Below, piece after piece: positions 7,543 to 15,535 of a stretch of DNA of 20,794 bases. Below the pieces are notes generated by a model. The model had not been told where the DNA came from and ran no database searches. It saw nothing but the letters and a program-made list of their open reading frames with translations. This DNA comes from Caulobacteraceae bacterium (GTDB lineage: Bacteria > Pseudomonadota > Alphaproteobacteria > Caulobacterales > Caulobacteraceae), in the NCBI GenBank assembly GCA_020852035.1, contig JADZBR010000312.1, positions 1-20,794 on the forward strand, written 5' to 3'. A program made the position numbers and the translations under genes. The number at the start of each line of letters is the position of its first letter. Within the stretch, counting starts at the first letter, position 1.

Positions 7543-8958
7543 TCAGCCGGCTTCTGCGGAGCGCAGCTCGGCGTCGCGGGCGTCGAGCTGGCGGCGGATC
7601 TCGGCGTGGGCGGCCGCGTCGATCTTGTGGCCGCTGATGATGAAGGCGGTGATCAGGCCCAGCGTCGCCGGGACCAGGCAGAACAGCACCGAGAGGGTCT
7701 GCAGGGCCTGGGCGGAATTGGCCGACCCCTGGGCGAAGTCGAAGTCGACCACCTTCAGGGTGTAGAGCCCCGCGCCCACCGCTAGGGCCGAGCCGATCTT
7801 CACCGAGCCGGTCAGCAGCGAGAACAGCAGGCCGGTGCGGTCGACGCCGCTGTGCAGCCGCTCCTCGTCGGCGATATCGGCCATCATCGAGCGGAACAGG
7901 ATCTGGCCCGAGGTGCTGGCCAGGCCCGCCAGGAACATCGCCACGCCGACCAGCGCCACGTTGTGCGACGGCGCCAGCAGGATCCCCGACTGGAACACTG
8001 CATAGGTGAGGCCGGCGAACGTCATCGCCCTGTGCTTGCTGAACCGGCGGGCCAGCAGGGTCCACACCGGCGCGCCGACCATGCCGCCGACGAAATAGAC
8101 CAGCAGGATCAAGCCGGAGATCTCTCGCGGCAGGCCCTTCAATCCGTCCATGTAGGCGAACAGCAGCGTGGCGGCGAGCGCCGGGGCCGTGCCCCAGGTG
8201 ATGTCGGCCGCCAGCAGCCGCGCCACCCGCCCGCGGCGGATCAGGTCGACATAGTTGCGCAGCGCCGGCTTCGCCGAAGGCGGCGGGGTCGGCGGCTCGC
8301 GCGCGGCCAGCAGCGCCAGCACGACGGTGACCGGCAGCACCGCGATCACCAGCCAACCCATCGCCTTGACGCTCTGGGCGTGATCGATCTGCAGCGCCAT
8401 GCGCGCGAACGGCGGGGTGGCCATAATCGCGAAGGTGCCGAAGATCGAGAGCGCCAGGATCCAGCCATAGACCCGCGAGCGCTGGTCGTAGGCGGGCGAG
8501 GCCGCCGCCGCCCAGGCCATGTGCCCGAGCTGGCCCATCGACTGGCCGACATAGGCCGCGATCAGCCAGAACAGCAGATAGGCCCCGGTCATGCCCACCG
8601 GGGCCATGAACAGCATCCAGATCGCCACCAGCGAGATCGGCAGCCCGGCCACGAACCACGGCCGATAGCGGCCGAAGCGGGTGTTGGTCTTGTCCATCGC
8701 GACACCGAGGAACGGGTCGAACCACAGGTCGAAGATGCGCACCGTCATCATCACCCCGGCCAGCACCGCCAGGTCCATGCCGAGGTCGCGGGCGTAGTAG
8801 TCCGGCAGGTAGATCAGCACCGGCAGCAGCATCGCCGAGAGCGGAAACGCCGGGCTCGAGAAGGCCAGCCGCCTCCAGAACCCCAGGTCGCCCGCGGCCC
8901 GCGCCTCGCCTCGGGGCGCGGCCATGCCGACGCCTGCAGCCTCTAGTCCGGAACCCAC
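7543..8958 (-). CDS. GPH-family (MelB-like) sugar/solute:cation symporter
   Basis: A 471-residue polytopic membrane protein with about twelve hydrophobic segments. The GPH signature is plain: D77-LWF-DPFLG, then MDKTNTRFGRYRPW up to residue 101. These acidic residues bind the coupling cation in MelB-type symporters. The family usually carries glycosides, pentosides or hexuronides, but Caulobacterales and sphingomonad members often sit in clusters for other solutes, so the substrate is open. GTG at 8958 was chosen because GGGGAGGA lies about 7 bases upstream; a TTG eleven codons earlier lacks such a site. It is divergent from the MFS gene at 9074, shares the motif island with it, and converges on the regulator at 7536. 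Confidence 0.92.
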   Translation of the reverse strand: MGSGLEAAGVGMAAPRGEARAAGDLGFWRRLAFSSPAFPLSAMLLPVLIYLPDYYARDLGMDLAVLAGVMMTVRIFDLWFDPFLGVAMDKTNTRFGRYRPWFVAGLPISLVAIWMLFMAPVGMTGAYLLFWLIAAYVGQSMGQLGHMAWAAAASPAYDQRSRVYGWILALSIFGTFAIMATPPFARMALQIDHAQSVKAMGWLVIAVLPVTVVLALLAAREPPTPPPSAKPALRNYVDLIRRGRVARLLAADITWGTAPALAATLLFAYMDGLKGLPREISGLILLVYFVGGMVGAPVWTLLARRFSKHRAMTFAGLTYAVFQSGILLAPSHNVALVGVAMFLAGLASTSGQILFRSMMADIADEERLHSGVDRTGLLFSLLTGSVKIGSALAVGAGLYTLKVVDFDFAQGSANSAQALQTLSVLFCLVPATLGLITAFIISGHKIDAAAHAEIRRQLDARDAELRSAEAG

Positions 8959-9011
8959 GATGCATCCTCCCCGCGCCCGTTCTAGCGACAATTCGGCGCT
9001 CGCCTATAAAA

Positions 9012-9026
9012 TAGTATACCAATTTA
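9012..9026 (+). promoter_or_regulatory. Shared motif, site B (variant), between two divergent transporters
   Basis: TAGTATACCAATTTA is the weakest of the six copies but is the most symmetric: TAAAATAGT (9007-9015) and ACCAATTTA (9018-9026) are arms matching at 7 of 9 positions. The core TAGT-AT-ACCA resembles TNGTNNNACNA with a 2-base spacer. On the minus strand TATACT (9018 to 9013) is a likely -10 for the GPH gene, so binding here could control both transporters. Confidence 0.5.
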
Positions 9027-9073
9027 ACTGAAAAGCCGATTTAGGGAGTCGGGGCGCTTTTCGGGGGGAGGCC

Positions 9074-10366
9074 ATGTCGGAACAGGGTGCGGCGCGCGGC
9101 TGGTACGCCGTCTGGCTTCTGGGCCTGCTCTATATCGTCGCGTTCGTGGACCGGATGATCCTCGGTCTGCTGGTGGAGCCCATCAAGGCCGACCTCGGGC
9201 TCAGCGACACCCAGATCAGCCTGCTGATCGGCCTGGCCTTCGCCCTGTTCTACGCCGTGATCGGGGTGCCGCTGGGGGCGGTCGCCGACCGCGCGCACCG
9301 GCGCAACATCATCGTGCTGACGGCGCTGGTGTGGTCGGCCTGCACCTTCGCCTCGGGCCTGGCGAACGGCTTTGCGATGCTCTGCCTGCTGCGCATCGGG
9401 GTGGCCATCGGCGAGGCGGCGCTGACGCCCGGCGCCCTGTCGCTGATCTCCGACCTCATGCCCCCGCGGCGGCGCGCGCGGGCCGCCAGCCTCTACATGG
9501 CGATGGGGGCCCTGGGCGCGACCGGCGCCTATCTGCTCGGCGGCCTGGTGATCCGCGCCCTGGGCGATGTCCAGCAGATCGGCCTGCCGCTGCTCGGGAT
9601 GGTCAAGCCGTGGCAGGCGGTGTTCTTCGCCGTCTCGCTCCCCGCCCTGGTCCTGGCGCTGGCCATGCTGACGGTGCGCGAGCCGCCGCGGCTCAGCCCG
9701 CCGCGTCCAGGCGTCGCCCTCTCCTGGGCCTGGCTGAAGCCGGCCCACCGGCCGCTGTTCCATCTCTTCCTGGGCAGCGGCGTCGGCCAGATCATCGTCC
9801 TCGGCCTCGCGGCCTGGGGACCCACCTATCTGGTCCGCAGCTTCGGCTGGAGCGTCGGTCAGGCCGGGGTCGCGATCGGCCTGACCAGCATGACCGGCGC
9901 GATCAGCGGCATGCTGCTGGTTCCGCGGCTGGTCGAGGCGTGGGTGGCGCGCGGCCGCGCCGACGCCCTGCCGCTGACCCTGGTTCTCGGCCTTCTGACC
10001 GGAGCGCCGTTGATCATCGCGGCGGCCCTGGCGCCGACGCCCGAGCTCTACCTGGCGGCCTTCGGCCTGGGGATGTTCTGCCTGATGGGGACCGGCGTCC
10101 TGCCGCTGGTGGCGGTCCAGTGGGCCGCGCCGGGCGAGCAGCGCGGCGAGTTCTCGGCGGTGGCGGTGCTGATGAACTCCAGCCTGTCGATGTCCGTCGG
10201 CCCGACCGCCATCGCCATGATCGCCGCCGCCTTCGGCGGTCCGCAGCACCTGGCGGCGGGCATCGTGGTCGTGGCGGCGATCTGCGGGCCGCTGGCCGCC
10301 GCCCTGGTGCTCCACAGCCGCCGGGGCGTGGCGCGGCTGCAGTCCGAAATCACGCAGGCCGGCTAG
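9074..10366 (+). CDS. Major facilitator superfamily transporter (spinster-like)
   Basis: A 430-residue protein with about twelve membrane segments. The opening has DRMILGLLVEPIKADLGLSDTQ, with Asp26-Arg27 in helix 1. The MFS loop 2-3 motif appears as GVPLGAVADRAHRRNII at residues 64-80. This style is common among alphaproteobacterial MFS proteins often labelled spinster-like, which move organic acids, lipids or hydrophobic compounds across the inner membrane. The ATG at 9074 follows a G-rich GGGGGGAGG. The gene is divergent from the GPH symporter and its stop is 49 bases before the ThDP enzyme's ATG, so some read-through is possible. Uptake of the pathway substrate or an intermediate is inferred; export is equally possible. 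Confidence 0.93.
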   Translation: MSEQGAARGWYAVWLLGLLYIVAFVDRMILGLLVEPIKADLGLSDTQISLLIGLAFALFYAVIGVPLGAVADRAHRRNIIVLTALVWSACTFASGLANGFAMLCLLRIGVAIGEAALTPGALSLISDLMPPRRRARAASLYMAMGALGATGAYLLGGLVIRALGDVQQIGLPLLGMVKPWQAVFFAVSLPALVLALAMLTVREPPRLSPPRPGVALSWAWLKPAHRPLFHLFLGSGVGQIIVLGLAAWGPTYLVRSFGWSVGQAGVAIGLTSMTGAISGMLLVPRLVEAWVARGRADALPLTLVLGLLTGAPLIIAAALAPTPELYLAAFGLGMFCLMGTGVLPLVAVQWAAPGEQRGEFSAVAVLMNSSLSMSVGPTAIAMIAAAFGGPQHLAAGIVVVAAICGPLAAALVLHSRRGVARLQSEITQAG

Positions 10367-10385
10367 CGCTTTCAATTAAGATATA

Positions 10386-10400
10386 TTATTGCACTATTTA
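10386..10400 (+). promoter_or_regulatory. Shared 15-bp motif, site C, before the ThDP enzyme gene
   Basis: TTATTGCACTATTTA is an exact match to TTATnnnACTATTTA and ends 15 bases before the ATG at 10416. It directly follows TATATT, a possible -10, so it would sit over or just after the transcription start. It is nearly identical to site A outside the three variable bases. Confidence 0.6.
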
Positions 10401-10415
10401 GTGAGAGGGGTGGCC

Positions 10416-12113
10416 ATGACCAGTTCAACGGTAGCCGACGAGATCGTCGCGATTCTTCAGGCGGTGGGCGTCGACACCTGTTTCGGCGTGCCGGGCGGCC
10501 AGACGGTGCCGTTCTACGGGGCGGCGCGCGCCAGGGGCTTTCGGCACGTGCTGGTGCATGACGAGCGCAACGGCGCCTGCGCGGCCGACGCCTATGCGCG
10601 GGTCAGCGGCAAGGTGGGCCTGTGCGACGCCACCGTCGGGCCGGGCGCCACCAACCTGATTTCGGGCCTGGCCGAAGCCTACGCCTCGGCGATCCCGGTC
10701 CTGGCCCTGGTCGCCGACATCAAGACCACCCGCGAGCACCTGCGCCATCGCGGGGTCTCCTCGCAGGCGCTGGAGCAGACCGAGCTTTTGCGGCCGGTGA
10801 CCAAGTGGGTGGGACGGGTTCATGCGCCCGCCATGCTGGCCGACATGATGGATCACGCGTTCCGCGTGGCTGTCAGCGGCCGCCCCGGCCCGGTGGCCCT
10901 GGAGGTGCCAGAGGACGTCATGGCCGCGCCGGTCGAGGCTTTCGACCTCTCGCGCTTCGGCCCCGGGACGGCCGCCTGGCCGCGCCATCGCCCGGCGGCG
11001 CCTGCCGGCCTGGTCGAGCAGGCCGCCGCGCTGATCGCCGCGGCCGAGCGTCCCGCGGTGCTGGCCGGCGGCGGGGCGATGGCGAGCGGCGCCTTCGCCG
11101 AGGTCGCGCGGCTGGCCGACGAGTTCGGCCTGCCGGTGGCGACCAGCATCAACGGCAAGGGGATCATCGACGAACGCCACGCGCTGGCGGCCGGCGTGGT
11201 CGGCGTCTTCGGCGACGTCGCGGCCAGCCAGACCCTGCAGCAGGCCGACGTGGTGCTGGTGCTGGGCAGCAAGTTCGCCCAGTTCAACTCCTTCCTCTGG
11301 CGCCTGCCCTCGCGGGACCAGACCCTGATCCATGTCGACATCGACGGCGAGGAGCTGGGGCGCGCGACCCCCGCCGCCCTCTCCATCGTCGCCGATGTGC
11401 GCGAGGCCGCCCGGCAGATCGCCGACGCCCTGGCCAGGGCCAGGGTCAAGGCGTCCTGGGCGCGCTCGGGCCCGCTGCCCGCCCAGCCGGGCACCGCGGG
11501 CGACGATCCGGCGGTGGCGCCCGAGGCGGTGGTCGCCGCCATCGGCGCCCTGGTCGACGACGACGCCATCCTGGTCACCGACGCCAGCCTGGCCTCCGGC
11601 TGGACCGCCTCGCGCTACCGGGTCCGCAAGGCCGGGCGCGGGTTCCTCGCGCCGCGCGGCCTGGCCGGGATCGGCTGGGCGGGCGGGGCGGCGATCGGCG
11701 CGGCCCTGGGCGCCAAGCCCGGCGCCCACGTGGTGGCCGTGGCCGGCGACGGCGCGGCCGCCTACTGGCTCGGCGAGATCGAGACGGCGGTGCGTCTGAA
11801 ACTGCCGATCACCTTCGTGATGCTCAACAACGCCGGCTTCGGCTGGGTGATCCAGGGCGAGCGCTCGCTGGGCATCAGCCCGGAGTCGTCCTTCCTGCCG
11901 ATGGACTTCGCCGGCGTCGGCAAGGCGCTGGGGGCCGGCGCCTCCCGCGCGGCCTCGATCAACGAGGTGCAGGCGGGCCTCAAGGCGGCGCTCGACCATC
12001 CCGGCCCCTACGTGCTGGACGTGTTGAGCTCGGAGCTGTCCTCGCCCAGCGTCGACTACGCCCTCCTGGTCCCCGAGGCGGTGTCGAAGCTCGGCGCCTA
12101 CGGCATGGGCTGA
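10416..12113 (+). CDS. Thiamine-diphosphate-dependent enzyme (acetolactate synthase / acyl-CoA lyase-like)
   Basis: A 565-residue protein with the three domains of the pyruvate-decarboxylase superfamily. The Pyr domain has VHDERNGACAADAYAR with the catalytic Glu50. The central domain contains GGGAMASGAF and VLGSKFAQFNSF. The PP domain carries GDG at 444-446 and NN at 471-472, the Mg-diphosphate motif. These enzymes make or break C-C bonds next to a carbonyl; family members include acetolactate synthase, benzoylformate decarboxylase, oxalyl-CoA decarboxylase and 2-hydroxyacyl-CoA lyase. There is no small regulatory subunit nearby, so a biosynthetic acetolactate synthase is unlikely. The ATG at 10416 was preferred over an upstream in-frame TTG-type start inside the operator. 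The FMN reductase follows at 83 bases. Confidence 0.93.
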   Translation: MTSSTVADEIVAILQAVGVDTCFGVPGGQTVPFYGAARARGFRHVLVHDERNGACAADAYARVSGKVGLCDATVGPGATNLISGLAEAYASAIPVLALVADIKTTREHLRHRGVSSQALEQTELLRPVTKWVGRVHAPAMLADMMDHAFRVAVSGRPGPVALEVPEDVMAAPVEAFDLSRFGPGTAAWPRHRPAAPAGLVEQAAALIAAAERPAVLAGGGAMASGAFAEVARLADEFGLPVATSINGKGIIDERHALAAGVVGVFGDVAASQTLQQADVVLVLGSKFAQFNSFLWRLPSRDQTLIHVDIDGEELGRATPAALSIVADVREAARQIADALARARVKASWARSGPLPAQPGTAGDDPAVAPEAVVAAIGALVDDDAILVTDASLASGWTASRYRVRKAGRGFLAPRGLAGIGWAGGAAIGAALGAKPGAHVVAVAGDGAAAYWLGEIETAVRLKLPITFVMLNNAGFGWVIQGERSLGISPESSFLPMDFAGVGKALGAGASRAASINEVQAGLKAALDHPGPYVLDVLSSELSSPSVDYALLVPEAVSKLGAYGMG

Positions 12114-12118
12114 GCCCC

Positions 12119-12199
12119 GTGCGTCCCGCCGATATTCCCTGCGCGCGCCAGCTGGGCGTCGAGACCCTGCGCGCCCTGCTGAAGGAGGAGCTGGCATGA
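12119..12199 (+). CDS. Possible 26-residue mini-ORF between the ThDP enzyme and FMN reductase
   Basis: A GTG at 12119 opens MRPADIPCARQLGVETLRAL and ends KEELA at a TGA that overlaps the reductase ATG (ATGA). It contains the AAGGAGG ribosome site of the next gene. It could couple translation or be the remnant of a longer gene, but it may be plain spacer. It has no clear ribosome site of its own. Confidence 0.2.
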   Translation: MRPADIPCARQLGVETLRALLKEELA

Positions 12200-12756
12200 C
12201 CCTGGTCGTCGGTCTTGGAGGCACCCTGCGCGCCGGCTCCACCTGCGAGGCGGCCCTCAGGATCGCCCTGGACGAAGCCGAGCGCGCCGGCGCGAACATC
12301 CAGTGCTTCGCCGGCCCGCAGCTGCAGATGCCGATGTACGACCCGGCCGCGCCCGACCGCACGCTGGAGGCGCGCAATCTGCTGGCCGCCCTGCGGGCCG
12401 CCGACGGGGTTATCGTCGCCAGCCCCGGCTATCACGGCGGCATCTCCGGCCTGGTGAAGAACGCCCTCGACTACACCGAGGACATGGCCGGCGACGCGCG
12501 CAAGTATTTCGACGACCTGCCGGTGGGCTGCATCGCCACCGGCTTCGGCGCGCAGGCGGCCATGACCACCATCGACGCCCTGCGCGCCGTCACCCACGCC
12601 CTGCGCGGCTGGCCGACACCCTTCGCCGCGGCGATCTCGGTGAACGCCAGCCTTTTCGCCGAGGGCCGGTGCGCGGACACCGGCGTCGAGAGCCAGCTTC
12701 GCACCGTCGGCCGGCAGGTGGCGCTGGCGGCCGCGCGGGCCGCCCTTCCCGCGTAG
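12196..12756 (+). CDS. NAD(P)H-dependent FMN reductase (flavodoxin-like fold)
   Basis: A 186-residue protein of the NADPH-dependent FMN reductase family. The phosphate-binding loop reads GGTLRAGST at residues 8-16. The isoalloxazine loop reads SPGYHGGISGLVKNALDY at 76-93, equivalent to the PxYxGxxxGxLKNxLD of SsuE/ArsH-type reductases. It would reduce FMN with NAD(P)H and hand FMNH2 to an oxygenase. The luciferase-like protein 58 bases downstream is the obvious partner, which makes a two-component monooxygenase likely (inference). The ATG at 12196 has GGAGG 7 bases upstream. Confidence 0.92.
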   Translation: MTLVVGLGGTLRAGSTCEAALRIALDEAERAGANIQCFAGPQLQMPMYDPAAPDRTLEARNLLAALRAADGVIVASPGYHGGISGLVKNALDYTEDMAGDARKYFDDLPVGCIATGFGAQAAMTTIDALRAVTHALRGWPTPFAAAISVNASLFAEGRCADTGVESQLRTVGRQVALAAARAALPA

Positions 12757-12769
12757 AGGCTTGCCCGCC

Positions 12770-12804
12770 CCATATAGATACGATACTGTATCGTATCTAT
12801 ATGG
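12770..12804. promoter_or_regulatory. 35-bp perfect palindrome, probable TetR-type operator, over the LLM gene leader
   Basis: The left arm CCATATAGATACGATAC (12770-12786) is exactly complementary to the right arm (12788-12804) around a single central T at 12787. The core GATACGATAC and its mirror resemble operators of TetR/AcrR repressors. It ends inside the GGAGG (12803-12807) of the LLM gene, whose ATG is at 12814. TTGCCC at 12761-12766 may be a -35. The only TetR-family gene in the window is at 13837-14424. In RNA the repeat would also form a long hairpin that could mask the ribosome site. Confidence 0.8.
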
Positions 12805-12813
12805 AGGACCCTC

Positions 12814-13830
12814 ATGCGCTTCGGACTCTTCGGCGGCGCCTCGCGCCCGGCGGGCCACACCGGCGACAGCCAGTCGTACGGCAAGTTCATCGACTATGTG
12901 GTCGAGGCCGAGCAGCTGGGCTTCGACTCCATCTTCCTGGTCGAGCACCACTTCACCGGCGCGGGCCAGGTCAGCGCCTCGCTGTCGCTGCTGGCCTATC
13001 TGGCCGGGCTGACCAGCACCATGCGGCTGGGCACGGCCGTCACGGTCCTCCCCTGGCACCATCCGCTGCTGCTGGCCGAGCAGGCGGCGACCGTCGATCT
13101 GGTCTCCAACGGGCGGCTCGATTTCGGGGTCGGCCGCGGCTACCGCGCCAACGAGTTCCACGGCTTTTCGGTCGATCCGTCCGAAGCCCAGGCCCGCTAC
13201 GAGGAGACCCTGGAGCTGGTCCGCAAGAGCTGGACCTCCACCGAGCGGTTCTCGCACCAGGGCCGCTTCTGGACCTTCCAGGACGTCATCGTCGAGCCGC
13301 GCCCGGTGCAGTCGCCGTCGCCGATCTGGGTGGCCGCCGGCAGCGAAGGCTCGGTGCGCCAGGCCGCCGCGCAGGGCCAGCGCCTGCTGCTCGACCAGTT
13401 CGGCTCGGTGGAGCTGACCGGCCAGCGGGTCGGCTGGTACCGCGACGCCCAGGCCAGGGCGGGCGCCGCCGCCCTGCCCGGCCAGATCGCCCTGACCCGC
13501 GGCCTGATGCTGGTCGACGACGCCGCCAAGATCGAGGGCGAGATCGAAAAGCGCCATGCGGCCATCGCCCACCTGGCCGCCACCTCGCAGATCCCCGGCC
13601 GCCCGCCGCCCGCCGCGCCGACCGGCCCGTTCGCCGTGGACACCTCCGACGAGGCGACCCGCGCCGCCACCGTGCTGGGCACGCCCGACCAGTGCATCGA
13701 GACCCTGAAGGCGCTGGAAGCGGCTGGGGTGGATTATGTGCTGTTCAACGACCCCTGGGGCGGCGCTGAGCGCCTGCGGTTCTTCGCCAAGGAGGTGATG
13801 CCGGCGTTCCGGCGGCAGAGGGCCGCTTAG
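12814..13830 (+). CDS. LLM-class flavin-dependent monooxygenase (bacterial luciferase-like)
   Basis: A 338-residue TIM-barrel protein of the luciferase-like monooxygenase family. Seen are MRFGLFGG at the start, EAEQLGFDSIFLVEHHFTG at residues 31-49 with the EHH motif, LVSNGRLDFGVGRGYRANEF near 97-115, and a late VAAGSEGSVRQAA flavin-phosphate segment. The family uses FMNH2 and oxygen for hydroxylation, desulfonation or Baeyer-Villiger oxidation. The FMN reductase just upstream would supply FMNH2. The ATG at 12814 has GGAGG 6 bases upstream, and a 35-bp palindrome covers the leader. It converges on the TetR gene with 6 bases between stops. Substrate unknown; a ring ketone would suit the context. 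Confidence 0.94.
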   Translation: MRFGLFGGASRPAGHTGDSQSYGKFIDYVVEAEQLGFDSIFLVEHHFTGAGQVSASLSLLAYLAGLTSTMRLGTAVTVLPWHHPLLLAEQAATVDLVSNGRLDFGVGRGYRANEFHGFSVDPSEAQARYEETLELVRKSWTSTERFSHQGRFWTFQDVIVEPRPVQSPSPIWVAAGSEGSVRQAAAQGQRLLLDQFGSVELTGQRVGWYRDAQARAGAAALPGQIALTRGLMLVDDAAKIEGEIEKRHAAIAHLAATSQIPGRPPPAAPTGPFAVDTSDEATRAATVLGTPDQCIETLKALEAAGVDYVLFNDPWGGAERLRFFAKEVMPAFRRQRAA

Positions 13831-13836
13831 GGCCGC

Positions 13837-14424
13837 TCAGCCCCGCGCCCCGTCCACCACGCCGCGCACGGCCTGGCGGATACGGCCCGCGTCCAGCGGC
13901 GCGTCGGCGATGTAGCTGGCGGCCAGGAAGCCCAGCAGCAGCAGGCCGGCGGCCTCCAGGTCGAGGTCGGCGCGCAGCTCGCCGCGCGCCTGGGCGTCCT
14001 TCAGCAGCGCGCGGATCTTGTCGGCCCGTGGTTGGAAGAGGCGCTCGCGGTAGGTCTGGATCAGCACCGGCTGGCGGTCGCGCTCGGACAGCAGGGCGCC
14101 CAGCAGGGCGACGCTGCCGCTGGCCTCCAGGTTGCCGTTGGCGAGGGTCAGCTGGCGGGCGAGGTCCTCCACCAGGTCGCCGCTGTCGGCCGCCGTTTCG
14201 CCAACCGTTAGCGCCGCCAGGGCGGCCACCGCCAGGGCGCTCTTGTCCGGATAGCGGCGATAGATGGTGGTCTTGCCGATGCCGGTGGTCTCCGAGACCC
14301 GATCGATCGACATGCCGGTGAAGCCGTGGGCGGCCAGCTCGCCCAGCGCCGCCTGGATCAGGGCCTGGTCGATGGCGGGGTCGCGCGGGCGGCCCACGCC
14401 CTTGCGGCGCGGCGAAGACGTCAT
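13837..14424 (-). CDS. TetR/AcrR-family transcription regulator
   Basis: A 195-residue protein. The N-terminal helix-turn-helix runs through GELAAHGFTGMSIDRVSETTGIGKTTIYRRYPDKSAL, with the usual TTIYRRY at residues 52-58. The C-terminal helical domain would bind a small ligand. The ATG at 14424 lies 31 bases after the alcohol dehydrogenase stop, so it is probably the last gene of the P450 operon. No palindrome like that at 12770 occurs before its own start. It may control the LLM gene (inference from proximity and the unmatched operator), which would link the two operons. Confidence 0.93.
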   Translation of the reverse strand: MTSSPRRKGVGRPRDPAIDQALIQAALGELAAHGFTGMSIDRVSETTGIGKTTIYRRYPDKSALAVAALAALTVGETAADSGDLVEDLARQLTLANGNLEASGSVALLGALLSERDRQPVLIQTYRERLFQPRADKIRALLKDAQARGELRADLDLEAAGLLLLGFLAASYIADAPLDAGRIRQAVRGVVDGARG

Positions 14425-14455
14425 GGACGATCTCTAGCGCCCGGCCCGCCGGCGC

Positions 14456-15535
14456 TCAATTCGGCACGATCACCGCGCGCAACACCTCGCCGGCCGCCAG
14501 GGCGTCGAGCCCCTCGTTGACCTCGTCAAGCGTCAGGGTGCGCGAGACCAGCCCGGCCAGGTTCAGCCGCCCCTCCTCGGCGAAGCGGGCGTAGCGGGGG
14601 AAGTCGCGGCGGATGTCGGCCGAGCCGAACAGCGAGCTGGAGATGCGCTTCTCCGACAGGAAGAACGGCCAGGCGTCGAAGCTGTAGCGGGTCCCTTGCG
14701 GCGGCAGGCCGACGATCACCACGCTGCCGGCCTGGCGGGTCATGGCGTAGGCTTGCTGCACGGTGTCGGGCAGGCCGACCCCGTCGATGCAGGCGTCCAC
14801 CCCGCGCCCGCCGGTGGCGGCCAGCACTGCCTCGACCAGCCCCTCGCCCGGTTCCAGCGCCAGGCTCGCGCCGAGCGCCAGGGCGTCGGCGCGGCGCGCC
14901 CCGCGCGGGTCGATGCCGATCACCGTCTCGGCGCCGGCGATGCGCGCGCCCTGGATCGCCGCCAGGCCCACCGCGCCGCAGCCGATCACCGCGACGGAGC
15001 CGCCCGGCCGGATGTCGGCGCGGTTGAGCACGGCCCCGAGCCCGGTCGTCACACCGCAGCCGATCAGCGCCAACTGTTCGTCCGGCAGGCTGGTGGTCAG
15101 CGGCACCACCGAGGCGCGGTTGACCGTCATCTGCTCGGCGAAGGAGCCCAGGCCGTAGAGCCCAACGGCCAGCGAGCCGTCGGCGAGCCTGGCCCGCATG
15201 GGCTTTCGCACCTCCTGGGCCAGCACGCAGACGTGCGGCCGCCCGCCCCGGCAGTTCTCGCAGACGCCGCAGCAGGGCGCGGTGGAGGTCGCCACCCGGT
15301 CGCCCACCGCGACGCCCTCGACCGCCGAGCCCACCGCCTCGATCACCCCGCAGGCTTCATGCCCCATGATCAGCGGCGCGCCGTAGCTGTACTTGCCGGC
15401 GCGGACGGAAACGTCGGTCTGGCAGAGCGCGGTGGCGGTGACCCGCACCACCACGTCGTCCGGCCCGGGCGGCAGCGCCTCGACCTCCTGGATCGAGAGC
15501 GGCGCCCCCGCCTCGAGGAACAGGGCCGCGCGCAT
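14456..15535 (-). CDS. Zinc-dependent alcohol dehydrogenase (MDR, class III-like)
   Basis: A 359-residue medium-chain dehydrogenase. The catalytic zinc ligands are Cys38 (ALCQTDV), His59-Glu60 (MGHEACG) and Cys160 (IGCGVTTGLGA). The structural zinc site is C89-x2-C92-x2-C95-x7-C103. The NAD loop is GCGAVG at 185-190, with Asp209 in the place that favours NAD over NADP. The enzyme would oxidise an alcohol to an aldehyde or ketone in the cytoplasm; the length and sequence are close to NDMA/mycothiol- and formaldehyde-type class III enzymes. Its ATG overlaps the P450 stop by one base (TGATG), so it is probably co-translated and may act on the P450 product (inference). Confidence 0.95.
   Translation of the reverse strand: MRAALFLEAGAPLSIQEVEALPPGPDDVVVRVTATALCQTDVSVRAGKYSYGAPLIMGHEACGVIEAVGSAVEGVAVGDRVATSTAPCCGVCENCRGGRPHVCVLAQEVRKPMRARLADGSLAVGLYGLGSFAEQMTVNRASVVPLTTSLPDEQLALIGCGVTTGLGAVLNRADIRPGGSVAVIGCGAVGLAAIQGARIAGAETVIGIDPRGARRADALALGASLALEPGEGLVEAVLAATGGRGVDACIDGVGLPDTVQQAYAMTRQAGSVVIVGLPPQGTRYSFDAWPFFLSEKRISSSLFGSADIRRDFPRYARFAEEGRLNLAGLVSRTLTLDEVNEGLDALAAGEVLRAVIVPN

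Noticed and set aside
7534..7548. Possible bidirectional terminator between the convergent regulator and GPH gene
   Set aside because: Only 6 bases separate the stop codons and no stable hairpin with a T run is visible. The same is true at 13830-13837.
10425..12377. A long minus-strand open frame of about 650 codons opposite the ThDP enzyme and FMN reductase
   Set aside because: Its product is low-complexity, rich in Arg, Gly, Ala and His, with no recognisable domain, while the plus strand carries clear families. High G+C suppresses stop codons in antisense frames. Similar frames opposite the flavoprotein (17833-19548), the LLM gene (11980-13572) and the amidohydrolase (2975-4204) were rejected for the same reason.
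12771..12803. The palindrome as a mobile-element end or recombination site
   Set aside because: There is no transposase or integrase, no second copy in the window and no target duplication. Its place over a gene leader fits an operator better.
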